Below are positions 1 to 12,036 of a DNA stretch of 64,000 nucleotides, in pieces (the stretch's first letter is position 1; every line of letters starts with the position of its first letter). The stretch is from assembly GCF_000090795.2 (NCBI RefSeq), contig NW_003546280.1, positions 259,855 through 323,854 on the forward strand. Reading direction: 5' to 3'. Origin of the DNA: Amphimedon queenslandica (lineage: Eukaryota; Porifera; Demospongiae; Haplosclerida; Niphatidae). The notes beneath the pieces were generated by a model. That model was not told the DNA's origin. It ran no database searches and saw only the letters and a list, made by a program, of their open reading frames with translations. The translations under genes were made by a program, and so were the position numbers.

Positions 1-2152
1 ATTTGGATATCAGCAGCAAGACTGGAGGAGTCACAGAATAACATACACATGGTCAGCAAGATCATTGAAAGAGGTGAGAGGGAGAGGGAGAGAGAATGAG
101 ATGAAAAAAATTAGAAACTGAAGTTTTTGTTACAAGTTTCTTTTCATTTTTGAGCAGTTTTAAGCATTTAAGATTTTTTTTAAATTTTTCAAAAACAGTT
201 TTTTTTAAGCATTTCGTGTTTGTTTTTTTTCTTAGCAATAAGTTCATTACAGTCCAATGGTGTTGAGATCAACAGAGACCAGTGGATAAAAGAGGCAGAG
301 GAAGCAAACAAGTCTGGATCAGTCCACACTGCTCAAGCCATCATGTAAAACTAAATTATTTTATCATTAATAATAATATACTGTAATATCCTCTCTCAGT
401 CGCTTAGTTATTGGCTACGGCATTGAAGAAGAAGACAGACTAGACCAATGGACGGAAGATGCCGAGAGCGTATGTTACCATAGTAACCACAAACCACACC
501 TCTAATGACTCCACCCCCTTTAGTGTGCAGCCAACGAAGCCTATGAGTGTGCCCGGGCTATATATGCTCATATGCTGACAGTGTTTCCAAAGCAGAAGAA
601 TATATGGCTTGAGGCAGCTTATTTTGAGAAGGATCATGGATCTGGAGAGTCCCTAGAGGCTTTGCTACAGAAAGCAGTTCAGAATTGTCCTAAAGCTGAA
701 GTCCTTTGGCTAATGGCTGCTAAATCTAAATGGCTCGCTGTAAGTCCTAGTATACCTCAGTATATTCCTGCATACCTTTGTATGTATTAGTATATTTCTG
801 TATTTTTCCATATACATGTACCTTTGTATACTTAGGGTGACGTTCCTTCCGCTCGTTCTATACTCTCTCTGGCATTTCAAGCTAATCCTAATAGCGAAGA
901 GGTGTGGCTTGCTGCCGTTAAACTTGAGAGTGAGAACAACGAGTTCGAGAGAGCTAGGATCCTATTGGAGAAGGCATGGGCCAGTGCAGGTACTGCAAGA
1001 GTAATGATGAAGTCAGTGAAACTGGAATGGGTACTCAATAATATGGAGAAAGTAAGAGACAATACTATAGATAGACTATAGATACAGCTATACTATAGAT
1101 AGAATGAATGAGAACGATGTACATATACATTGTACTCCTCTTTCTAATATGGAGAGCTTATCCTGTTTGTTGTTTTAGGCTTTTAAACTAACAAGAGATG
1201 CACTTGAGAAACATCCAGACTTTGCTAAACTGTGGATGATGCTAGGACAAATGAACGAGCAAGAGGGAAAGATTGATGAAGCAAGAATGTCTTACATTGA
1301 TGCAGTAAGTGTAGTTGTTATTATTATCATCTATTATTGTATTGAATGTACACTGTACGTGTTTTTCAGTTAAAGAAGTGTCCCGGTTCTCTCCCTCTCT
1401 GGATCCTCTACTCTCGTTTGGAGGAGAAGTCAGGTCAACCAACCAAAGCAAGATCAGTGCTAGAGAAAGCAAGACTTAAGAACCCACGATCGCCAGACCT
1501 TTGGTACATCAATTCACTTTATTTCACTACAATTTATTATTAAATTATTTCTTGTAGGTTGGAGGCCATCAGGCTAGAGATGCGAGGTGATAGGAAGCCG
1601 ATAGCTCAAAACCTCATGGCAAAAGCACTTCAAGAGTGCCCCTCCTCTGGTAAACTATGGGCGGAGTCCATCTTTATGGCAACACGCCCACAAAGAAAGA
1701 CCAAGAGTGTCGACGCCCTCAAAAAGTGCGAACACGACCCACATGTATTACTAGCGGTCGCAAAGTAAGAGGGTGCGGTCAGACTGGGTGTGTAGGTGTG
1801 GTTTTGTAGGTTGTTTTGGACGGAGAGGAAGATCAGTAAATGTCGTGAGTGGTTTATTAGAGCAATAAAGATTGATCCTGATCAGGGAGACACCTGGGCT
1901 CATTATTATAAATTTGAATTAGCCCATGGAACACAGGTATTATTTAAACTATAATTCTCTCAATCTTTCCCTCCCCCTCCTCTCTCTCTCTCTCTCCAGG
2001 AGCAACAAGATGAAGTCCTCAAGAGGTGTGTTCAGGCTGAGCCGCGTCATGGCGAGACATGGTGCTCAGTATCAAAAGATATCAAGAACTGGCAGAAACA
2101 TACGAATGATATCCTGCCACTAGTAACAGCTGCAATTAGTGTGCCAGTTTAA
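1..2152 (+). CDS. PRPF6: PRPF6 (U5 snRNP 102-kDa protein), 3' portion
   Basis: This is the C-terminal part of pre-mRNA processing factor 6, a HAT/TPR-repeat scaffold that bridges U5 and U4/U6 snRNPs in the tri-snRNP. The 5' end lies outside the window. I read ten exons: 1-73, 236-344, 400-469, 524-739, 836-1051, 1179-1304, 1370-1502, 1558-1764, 1810-1936 and 2000-2152 (stop TAA). Translation aligns with human PRPF6 as I recall it, for example [48 protein letters not shown] and a final EPRHGE block. The 30-40 residue periodicity with W and A/L positions is typical of HAT repeats. The end is shorter than in vertebrates and lacks the usual basic extension. It converges with LCMT1, with 105 bp between the two stop codons. 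Confidence 0.96.
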
Positions 2153-2192
2153 ATTGAACACTGATATTTTGTTTACTAAAAAATAACATTAA

Positions 2193-2198
2193 AATAAA
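2193..2198 (+). terminator. Poly(A) signal of PRPF6
   Basis: AATAAA lies about 40 nt after the PRPF6 stop codon, the normal place for a polyadenylation signal. The convergent neighbour's stop codon is only 60 nt further on. Confidence 0.6.
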
Positions 2199-2257
2199 GC
2201 ATCATAATGTCTTGTCTTCTAAACTGACTCTCTCTAATCCTAAATATTCCACAAAAA

Positions 2258-3839
2258 TTATTGACAACATCTTGTATAAATGTCATTACCAATTCCTTTA
2301 GTGTCTTTAAAGCCACAGCTAAGTGTATAGTGCTGTAGCAGCTGTGTTAGAAGTTCTTTCTCGTCAAGGAAATCCAGTCTCTCTATTCTGATTGGTCACA
2401 TGAGTCAGGTGATAGTCACATGACCAGTACTAACCTTGCCACGTCATCTCTCGGTAGTAGAGAATACACTTGACACATGTCAAGAGCCCAGCTATGACTC
2501 CAACCATAGTTTAGGAATCTTTGTCTCTGTAAATTCAGCAAAAAGTAACACATGAATGATAGTTACATAGAAACAATAATACAGACATGGATATAATTAT
2601 GTACAATAGTTATTGGATATTAGTACAGTTTGTGGTGCATGTACATGTCTGTCTGTGACTGTGTCCTACTTAGCACTTGTTTATGTAAACTAATCTAATG
2701 GGATTAGTTAGTTTTTTATTTTGACCTTTTATCACAAAAGGCATCATTGGCCAGTATGATATGTATATATAATAGTATAACAACACTGCCAAAGTTCATG
2801 TATACACCTGTTCCAAATTACATTTTGCCTCCAAATATGGTAATAATACTAAATGTGTGGACAATATATTTTTCAGTTACTTGTGATGTGAGGTCAGGAC
2901 AGGAGTCTATTCCTAATAAGGCACATCCCCTGTATTTTAAATTACTCAACATTGTCCGCCCAAAACGATCGTCTGGTAAAATCTAACATGATAAAACATT
3001 AATTAATTAGAGGGTGTGGTCAGGTCCTTACTGGCTCATAATTGATCCATATCGCAGTACTGAATGTTTTCCCCGCCCACTCTATAATTGGATTAGAGGA
3101 CTCTGAGGACATGTAGACAAGTACGCATTCCGATAATATGAACGTGGGTGTGCTGGGCATTAATTAGAATAAAATGATATTTCTACAAGCTACGCCTACT
3201 TTGTATCAAATCCGAGGTCTAAGAGTTTCTTTGATAGTTCGCCAACTTTTCGTAAGTCACATGAGAGCACGTGATAGTGGGCAGAGTGAAGCTCTGTACT
3301 ACCTAATGAATAATTTATGAATGAATAAATATCGGGTAATTTACTTATTTCAGTGGGTGTGGCTGAGTGGGAGGAGTCTTTAGATAACGGCTCAAGCAAT
3401 TGCTTTCTTTTTTTAATTATTTGGCACTTCTTTTTATTCACTTCTGGGAAATCAATGTCTATGTACGTCCGAGGTGTGAGTCCTCTGTCCCTCATCGTCC
3501 AGTAGGTGGAGTCAAATCCTGCCCCCAGGTTAATCACGTGACAGTCACATGACGTAAGCTTTAAGAACTTTACTAATAGTTTTTGTATGCTTAAGACTCT
3601 AGCATAATATCCCCGACATATTTCTGGGGTTCTTTTCTCAGCTGAACGACAAAAAAACTGAACGTAATCGTCTTTCCAATATCCTTGATCAACTGCATAT
3701 CTAAAATAAAGATGTGGGTGGGGCTGATTAAGGGTGTGGCTTTACATTTGTAAAATTCTCACTTTTTGCTGCTTGTTGCATCATCATTGGTCGCTTGTAC
3801 TGACTCGTCTTCGCTTGGGAGAATCAATGATTCTGCCAT
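2258..3839 (-). CDS. LCMT1: Leucine carboxyl methyltransferase 1 (PP2A methyltransferase)
   Basis: This cytosolic SAM-dependent enzyme methylates the C-terminal leucine of the PP2A catalytic subunit and so controls holoenzyme assembly. Six exons: 3763-3839, 3200-3700, 3032-3152, 2881-2982, 2435-2526 and 2258-2387, giving 340 residues, close to the human length. Family landmarks are the YAVDQGYWKDDYVQFF block, RGYYARV, the SAM-binding HVINLGAGFDSTYW, the acidic DIDFPEV, SECVLVYM and DRFGRTM. The close match to LCMT1 in the N-terminal block and the lack of a kelch-type extension argue against LCMT2/TYW4. The start is the only ATG in frame before the conserved region. It is divergent from NPC1 with 380 bp between the start codons. 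Confidence 0.95.
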
Positions 3840-4219
3840 TGCTCTAAATAATGACAAAAAGAAAGAAATAGAACTATTATAAAAACTTTGTAGTGTAGTG
3901 GGCGGGGCTTTGGTTATTAAAGTAGGTGTGGCTTGCAATGTTTATTGTTTTAGTATACGGAGCGTTTTACAGAAAGATCTAGAATAACCGGATTATTCTA
4001 ATCAAATGATTGAACTGATCGTATGATCATCGACTCATTCATCAGTCGACACGTGAAGTAAAAAGAACAGAGTTCGCCCAAATCGCCAGTCTGTCCACGT
4101 CAGTAGCATCTCCTTTCCTCCCCTCTCCTTGTTCTAAAGGTAGATATTTTTGCAATATTTTATCGGCTAATTTCCTTGTGTTTTTTTATAGGTTTTCTGT
4201 ACCTTAGCGAGGCAGAATC
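3840..4219. promoter_or_regulatory. Divergent promoter region, LCMT1 / NPC1
   Basis: This 380-bp gap separates two oppositely directed start codons, so it must hold both promoters and 5' UTRs. I see no clear TATA box. A CACGTG E-box is at 4050-4055. A CACGTCA CRE-like site lies near 4096. Part of the NPC1 5' UTR lies just before 4220. Confidence 0.5.
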
Positions 4220-7200
4220 ATGACATTGAAATTATTGACCACTTTCTCTTTACTGGCACTCGCCTTTTTTAGCGTAAGTTGAGCCAGGGAATCCTGCTCT
4301 GTTTCTTTCTTGGTGCACACAGTGCCATATTATGATATTAGTTTTACACCTATTTAATAAATACAATGTGTGTGTGTTTACACATTAAATATGTCACATG
4401 ATTTACAATACATTACTTGTCTCTTATAAATTGTCTGATTATCTACATGTATTCTTGATTGTAGCACATATATCATTAGTTCTCCCTTTATCTCAAGAGA
4501 GAAGACAAGGGGTGGTTTATAAGAAGGGGTCATATGTCACATCTTGCCTCTTAGTTGCTAGGTTGTTATGGTGTTTGTGAATGAATGTATATACAAACTT
4601 ATAATTACTTCATTTCCTGAGAGAGAGAGAGAGAGAAGAAAGAAAAAGATGAGGGCATGAGATAGTTAAATGGCTGCATTGCTGTAGAGTGGTTATGTTT
4701 GGTCAACTTGTTGAGGTTAATTTTATCACACAACAGAGAGAAATGAGACGCCTACCCTTATCTGCTATAATAACACCTGTCTCTTTTTATCTTTTCTCCT
4801 CTCTTAGTTCACTTTTGCTTCAAAAAAAGTTCCACTCTGTTCCGGTCTCCCTAATCAAATCAATTATAATGATTTACATTTCGAGTCAGGCGAAGGTCGC
4901 TGTACGTGGTATGAGCAATGCGCCTTCAACTCACTCACACAAAAACCTTTCAACTGTTATTACAACGGACCACCAAAGGATCCTACGTCTGACAAGAAGT
5001 TCATGGATTTACTACAAAAGACATGCCCGTATTTAGTAGAGGATAATCCTAACCCACGTGTCTGCTGTTCAATGGATCAGCTCGCTGATCTTGCGACTCA
5101 GACTCAAGTTGCTCGTTCTCTCTTTGCGAGGTGTCCGGCTTGCATTGACAACTTTATGAAGCACTTTTGCTCCACGACCTGTGACCCTGACATGTCCAAA
5201 TTCATGAAACCGATTGATAAACTTGGTCAATCTGGTGTATACAACTGTACATTGACTGGTACCAATACAACTGTCACTTACATAGACACTGTTACTGTCT
5301 ATTATGAAGATGACTATGGACAGAGGATCTTTAACTCGTGTAAAAATGTCGTCTATCCGGAACAATCCGGTAAAGTCATGGACGTTCTGTGTGGCCGTAA
5401 GGATTGCACTGCCCAGTTGTGGTTTGATTTCCTTGGTGATCCTACTCTTGATTTTAATGAAGCTCCTTTTACAATGTTGTACAGTACCGCAGACCCTGGT
5501 GGCAATATGACATCCCTTAACCGTTCATTGCATACCTGTTACGAAAAATCAAAGTATCAATGCAGCTGCAGTGATTGTCCTGACATTTGCCCATTACCAT
5601 TTGTTCCTGAGCCATCTCAGTACAAGTTATACGCTTATACTACCATTACAGGAAGTGTTGGATTCTTATTAACAATGATGGTGTCTAGTGCTTGTTTCAT
5701 ATGGGGCGTGTATATATTCATTCATAAGCGTAAAGGCTCTGATTATGAAGAGTTGGATTCTAGTAGTAGCAGTTTGAGTATTAATGCTGATGAACCCAAT
5801 ATTGATGCTCCATCTAGGGATGATTATGAGAAGACATCACTGTTTTGTTTCACTTGTATCCTTGGCTCTAAGCTGGAATACGGTATCAAGAAATTTTTCT
5901 ATCTCTGGGGTAAAATTGCTTCCAAGTACTGGTTCATTGTCATACCTGTTTGCTTGCTTCTCACTGGCGCTCTTTCTGCCGGAATTGTATTTTTCAATGT
6001 TACGACAGACCCCGTGAAGCTTTGGTCTGCCCCTAACAGCCAAGCCAGGACCGAGAAGAACTATTTTGATAAGAATTTCTCTCCTTTTTATCGTACGGAG
6101 CAAGTCATCATAAAAGTAAAGCCGGGCAAAGCTTATGATTATTCACTCACGGTGCATGGAAATGCTGATGGGTTACTGCTACACTGTGGCCCTATCTTGG
6201 ATAAAGATGTCTTCACTGAAGCTTTCAATCTTCAAGAGGCACTGATGAACATCACCAGTAATTATACTTATGCTAATGGAACTTCTGTCAACGTGACACT
6301 AAAGGATATATGCTTTAAGCCTCTGTATCCTGATTATGACGACTGCACGATTGAGAGCGTCTTCAATTATTTTCAAAACAATAGGACAAGGATAGAGTAC
6401 AGTGATGGCTTTGGTTCAGATGTATACTGGAATGCATCGTTTCATGTTGACTATTGCAGCAAGTGAGTATACATACATGTATAATACTTCATGTACATTA
6501 TTTTATTTATTTTATTTGAGTCTAAATGTTCATATTTTTTAATTTTCCCTTTCATTGCCATGTTTACTGTTCTTTATTATTTAATTAGATATTCATGTCC
6601 ATAACATGTACAGTATACATAAACATTATTTCTCTCTCTTCTCCAGGAATCCAACAGCTCTTTTAGACAGTAACTATGATGAAGGGCAGAGGATTCCTTG
6701 TCTTGGAGCTTATGGAGGGCCCATTGATCCCAACACTGCCTTTGGAGACTTTGAAGGTTAGCATGTGACTATCATGTGACTGCTTCTACATGTATTGTCC
6801 TCTTTATTGTACTATAGGTACTAATTATACAACTGCTAAAGTCCTATTGATAACCTTTGTTGTCAACAATCATGTTGACGATGAGAAGAATGGTATGGCC
6901 GAAGCTTGGGAAAAGGCTTACCTTGATTACCTCAAGAGCTACAAGAGCAACTTGATTGAAGTCTCGTTTATTGCCGAGGTATGTGTGGGTGTGGTTTGAC
7001 ATGACCCCAGTGATTACTGAAAGTAGTGGCCTGATACTGTAATGTGTATGAGGAATGAGTAACAATCCAACAATGAGGGGTCAATTATCATGTGACTGTA
7101 ATGTCATGTGATATATATTACATGTACATGTAATTTCATCATAATTATTTAATTATTATAATGTTCTTTTTGTGTACATGTAGCGTGCCATTACTGATGA

Positions 7201-9770
7201 GATAAACAGAGAGAGTGAGACAGATGTGGCTACCATCGCCATCAGTTATGTTGTCATGTTCTTGTACATTGCTATCTTCCTTGGACACATTAGGACACTC
7301 AAAACTTTCTTTGTAAGCTGCTAGTCCCTACAGTACATTGATCTTTACTATCTAATTATCTTTTCTCTCTTCTTTTTCTTTTCTCCTTTTTGTCTCTTTT
7401 ACATCTACTTTTACTTGCCTCTGTATTTAAAATTTACATACCTAAATCTTTTCTCTCTCTCTCCCTTCCTCCCTTCCTTAGATTGATCTCAAGTTAATGT
7501 TAGGACTATTTGGTGTCTTTATTGTTCTTCTTGCTGTCTTATCCTCCATTGGATTTTTGAGCTATGCAAGAGTCGAGGGATCACTCATCATTCTTGAGGT
7601 CGTACCATTCCTCGTTTTAGCCGTGGGCGTTGACAACCTCTTCATTATGGTCCATTCATACGAGGTACTATGATACCTGTACTGTATGTCACAGATACAT
7701 ATACATGTATCAGTTCAACTATTGATTATACATGCATGTACTGTGCATGTTGCAACGTGTCATCGCTGATCTTGCTACCTATTCAGTTGTTCTATTGTTG
7801 GCAGATACAATGAGAATGAATATCATTAGTGCCAGCTGCTATGCACGCTAGCATGTGATGTGCATGCGTAAACTTGTACGGTTTGACCCAGTGATTATTG
7901 AAAGTAGTGGCCTGATACTTTATGTGTATATACATGTATGTGTGTATACACAAAATGAGGATTAAGTAACAATCCAACAATGAAGGGTCAAGTCACCTAC
8001 ATGAACATGTACATGTATATAATCATTATTATTTAATTTAATGTATACATGTATCGTTTCTTGTATTATCTTTTCTCTCCTCTTCCTTTTAGCGTAAAAG
8101 GAGTAAGTCTCCTGGTCTACCAGTTGAGGAGTTAGTTGGTAGAGCGTTGTCTGATGTGTCTCCTTCTCTCTTGCTCACTGCCACCTCTGAGTCAGCAGCA
8201 TTCTTACTGGGAGCTGTGTCATCAATGCCTGCTGTGAGGTCATTCTCTCTATATGCTGGAGTAGCAGTTTTCATTAATTTCTTATTACAAGTGAGTAATT
8301 CATAGAGTGTGATGTAAGAGTATAGTATATACATGTAGCTGTTTGATACTCTCTTTAAGTATTGCATGTACATGTATGTACATGTACATGTACATGTACA
8401 GTATGGGGCTTTGGGCTAATTGTTTTATGATAATCTTCCTTCTCTCTCTTCTTCTCAGATAACGGCGTTTGTATCAGTAATGGCACTAGATGGAATGAGA
8501 CAGGCCAGATATCGTTTTGACATCCTCTGCTGCTTCAAGATTGATAAGTCCTCCCTGCCTGATGTGAGAGAGAAGCCGTCGCTATTGTTCCTGTTCATGA
8601 AGAAGATATGGACTCGCTATGTTGTCCTACATCCTCTGGCACGGCCAATTTGGGTGAGTCTTGGAAGTGTGTAGTGATATTGTATGGGCATAGATACTAA
8701 TGTTCATCAGTACTGTGTATGCATATTCAAGTATTTATCATACATTTATTTATTTTTTTTTTTAATTTGTAGATGTTAGTTTTTGGATTGTCATTCTTTG
8801 CTTCATTGGCTAGTATCCCGTGGGTGTCTGTTGGTTTGGATCAGAGACAAGCACTACCTAAAGTAATTTCAATATATACATGTATCTACTACACGTACAT
8901 GTACATATATTTCAAAACATAGTCATAGTACATGTACATGCATGTACATTCATAATTGTAATGTACATGTACATGCAGTGTATTTTATTAGTTCAATCAT
9001 ATTGCACTATGTGTCATATCTTTTCTCTCATTTCCAGGACTCGTATTTACAGGATTATTTCTCTGACATGAATGCCTATCTTCACATCGGCCCTCCCGTT
9101 TACTTTGTCATTAAGGACGGGTTTAATTATACCGACGTCCACCAGCAGAACAAAATATGCACAGGAGCAGACTGCGAGGAGATGTCTTATGGTACAATCA
9201 TCACAATAGCCTCGAGAATATCTAATCAGTAAGTGATGGTGTCTCTCTTAATCATTTCCTATTATACTCACTTCACATGTATATATATGTATATGTACAT
9301 TATCATGTACATTAATAGTTACATTTCTCTTTGTTTTTTCCTCTCTCTTTCTCTTTAGTACAAGGATAGCAGAGCCTCCTTCAATATGGCTTGACGCTTA
9401 TTTTGAGTGGCTTGATCCTACCAGTACATGCTGTGGCCATGTGCCAGGTAGACCTGACCAACCTTGCAGCCATCCAAATGATAGTAAGACTACTACTACT
9501 AGTACTACTACTATCTATTATTGCTATTATTTAAGATTAATAATAAATACACTTACATTGTAAATGTTTGTGCAATGCAGAAATAATTTTAAGTTTATTA
9601 TTATTATTATTATTTATTTCTCCAGCTGCTAATTCGACTTGTGTCCATTGTTTGCCACCTGATTACTACTATCTATTATTGCTATTATTTAAAATTAATA
9701 ATAAATGCACTTACATTGTAAATCTATGTGTAATGCAGAAATATTTTTTAATTTATTATTATTATTATTA

Positions 9771-9801
<31 letters not shown>

Positions 9802-11650
9802 CTTTATTTCTTCAGCTGCTAATTCGACTTGTGTCCATTGTTTGCCACCTGATTCTGGAAGCAATAGGCCCAATTCTTCAGCTTTCCTGAACAATCTCTT
9901 ACACTTCTTGACAGCTAATCCTGACACAAATTGTGCTGCTGCTGGACACGCTGCTTACAACTCGGCAGTTGTAGTGGATTACGATACAATGAAAATTGGA
10001 GGTACTGTATACATACATCTATATACTACAAAATAATAATTTAATTTTCTTCTCTTTATATATATAGCTTCATATGCAATGACTTATCACACTATACTAC
10101 GTAATTCCTCTGATTTTATTGCTGCTTTGAAACAAGCACGCGAGCTCTCGGTTAACCTGACGCGAGAGTTGGACCATGAAGTGTTTGCTTACAGCGTCTT
10201 TTATGTGTACTACGAACAATATTTACACATATACTGGGACATGGGTATTAACATCGGACTATCACTACGTTAGTGAGAGAGAAGAGAGAGGGACAGGGAA
10301 AGAGGGAGAGATGTAGGGGACACAAGTGTGTTTACATGTATGTTTTATTTTGCTTTTATCCTATCCTTTTTTTTTTCTACAGTTGCTGTGTTCCTAGTTA
10401 CAGTCTTTATGCTTGGTTTTGATGTATGGGGCGCGCTCATAATCATTTCGGTCGTTTTTATGATAATTGTTCATATGGGCGGAGTCATGGTTTATGCTGA
10501 TATCAATGCCAATGCAGTCTCACTGGTCAACCTTGTGATGACGGTCGGTATAGCGGTCGAGTTCTGTTCGCATATTGTCCGTTGGTTCATGATGGAGAAA
10601 GGGACCAGATTAGAAAGAGCACACTCCTCACTGGCTAATATGGGCAGCTCTGTAAGTGGAATAAGAATAATGATGAATTTTATAAAAATAATATTCAGTA
10701 CATGTATGTATGTACAGGTATAAAAATTAATATATTTTTAATTAAAAATTGTGTAGGTATTTAGTATAATACTGTAGATGCATCGAAGTATTTTTAAATA
10801 TTTTTTGTTTTCTTTTTTAGGTTGTTAGTGGTATCACTTGTACCAAGTTCCTAGGAGTCTTTATCCTATTCTTTGCCAAGTCTCAGTTATTTGAAGTCTA
10901 CTATTTCAGGATGTACATATCAATGGTCTGTATTGGTGCAGCTCACGGTCTCATATTCTTACCTATACTGCTTAGTTTTGTTGGTAAGTTTTCAATGAAG
11001 AAAATTATTGTAAACTTTTCCTTATTTTTATTACATTTTTTGATACATATTGGTGTTTTTATGCTGTGTAGAAAGTTTGAGCCGATTTCGAGTTCAAATT
11101 CTAGAGTTATGGGCACTTTTTTTTAATGACCAAATTTTGAAAAATACCCAAGGCTATAGCCCATGGTTTTTCCTGAAAAATGGCTCCAAAATCACCCCCA
11201 ATTTTTATTACATCTTCTGATGCATATTGATGTCCTTATGCTGTGTAGAAAGTTTGAGTTGATTTTGACGAATAATTTTTGAGTTATGTGTACCAAAAGC
11301 TTCAAAAAAACATTCCCCAAATTACAAGTACAGCTATCATATGCTGTATGTATGTGTACTTCATTGCTGAATTATTATCCATTCCAATAGGTCCTCCTGT
11401 CCCATGTGTAAAGGTACCACGTGCCTATCCTAAAGACCCAAGAGAGGGTTCCCCTCCCCCAACACAAGTCCCTTACTCTCCACAAGATAATGTACAGTAC
11501 AGTCCTAATGAGACGAGACCCAGCAGTAATGGGGTCTATCCACAGCTACCTGGTAATGTCAATGAGATTGATGCTTATGGTGGATATGGTGCTCCTACTT
11601 ATCCTCGAAAGTCGCCAGGAGCTGGAGAAAAGACACCTTTGTTGCCTTAA
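4220..11650 (+). CDS. NPC1: NPC1 intracellular cholesterol transporter
   Basis: This is a late-endosomal/lysosomal membrane protein that exports cholesterol. Sixteen exons: 4220-4273, 4808-6462, 6647-6756, 6818-6978, 7184-7312, 7482-7664, 8093-8290, 8459-8653, 8773-8862, 9038-9228, 9359-9483, 9816-10001, 10068-10268, 10383-10651, 10821-10983 and 11391-11650. They encode 1,389 residues. Exon 1 is a signal peptide. Residues 19 to about 290 form the cysteine-rich sterol-binding N-domain, followed by a TM near 297-320 and another near 391. The sterol-sensing domain is roughly 665-835 ([16 protein letters not shown]). The second luminal domain contains [12 protein letters not shown] and GHAAYNSAV, and the C-terminal TM bundle contains [21 protein letters not shown]. 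The tail is proline-rich and ends EKTPLLP, an acidic dileucine replacing the vertebrate LLNF. Intron 11 carries a duplicated splice acceptor. Confidence 0.97.
7002..7083. mobile_element. MITE-like element, copy 1 (NPC1 intron 4)
   Basis: An 82-bp segment begins TGACCCC and ends GGGGTCA, a short terminal inverted repeat. Its inner parts (AGTAGTGGCCTGATACT near the left end, AACAATCCAACAATGA near the right end) recur in copy 2 about 880 bp downstream. There is no coding capacity, so any mobility would be non-autonomous. Confidence 0.5.
7883..7991. mobile_element. MITE-like element, copy 2 (NPC1 intron 6)
   Basis: A 109-bp segment begins TTGACCC and ends GGGTCAA. It shares both end regions with the element at 7002-7083 but has a longer TG/TA-rich middle. 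The same orientation and same ends suggest two insertions of one family, or a local copy. Confidence 0.5.
8363..8400. repeat. TACATG/CATGTA hexamer tract
   Basis: This is a run of overlapping ACATGT/GTACAT units in NPC1 intron 7. The same palindromic hexamer recurs in many introns of the window, for example 8880-8975, 60062-60119, 60880-60895 and 63871-63908. Confidence 0.6.
9506..9853 (+). repeat. Tandem duplication of an intron end plus exon start (NPC1)
   Basis: Unit 1 (9506-9663) and unit 2 (9664-9853) share an intronic segment beginning TACTACTATCTATTATTGC, an ATT tract, a pyrimidine-AG acceptor and then 38 identical nt of NPC1 exon 12. The exon copy at 9626-9663 is a partial, probably unused pseudo-exon. 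The copy starting at 9816 continues into the real exon. The two units differ mainly in ATT repeat length and a few point changes, so the duplication is fairly recent. Confidence 0.85.
10995..11330 (+). repeat. 177-bp-family tandem repeat, about 2 copies (NPC1 intron 15)
   Basis: Two copies of the dispersed repeat family are present. They contain the TTTTTATTACATCTTCTGATGC-like block, the TTATGCTGTGTAGAAAGTTTGAG block and a CCAAGGCTATAGCCCATGG core. This is subfamily B, with a GGCTATAGCC palindrome. Confidence 0.75.
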
Positions 11651-12036
11651 TGATTGCGTGTAACAAGACTAGATTTTATTACTATTGATTATTAATGATG
11701 CTATTAATAATTATTATTATATATGTACTGACTGTGAGTGCTGAATTTTAATGTTAATGATAACAATTATTATTATTATTCAATTTCTGCTTTCTTCTCT
11801 TCCTCTTTCTCTCTTTTTATTTACTGTTAATTTTGCGATTTAATTCACAATATCAAGAGTGGATAATTATCCACTCTTGACAATATATATAACATATGTT
11901 GGAGGAGTTTCCTGTCAACTCAGTTTCCTGTTGTCACCATTGGAGCTTTCACTGTTGCATCCCTTACTAGTGTTTTTTCTCCTAAAAAGACCTTTTTGGT
12001 GTTTTATCAGTGGTTATTGGAAGTTCATAGCTAGTG
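11651..12036. other. Intergenic, NPC1 3' end to Ig-receptor start
   Basis: This gap holds the NPC1 3' UTR, a pyrimidine-rich stretch near 11785-11820, and a perfect 28-bp palindrome at 11853-11880. I see no coding signal beyond short chance frames. Confidence 0.5.
11853..11880. repeat. Perfect 28-bp palindrome
   Basis: The half-site TCAAGAGTGGATAA is followed immediately by its reverse complement, with no loop. It sits about 157 bp before the Ig-receptor start codon and about 200 bp after the NPC1 stop codon. It could form a cruciform or an RNA hairpin, or be a dimeric protein-binding site. The function is unknown. Confidence 0.85.

Noticed and set aside
3196-3537. Methyltransferase exon as LCMT2 (TYW4)
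   Set aside because: The flanking exons match LCMT1 and there is no extra C-terminal domain; the gene ends soon after the methyltransferase.
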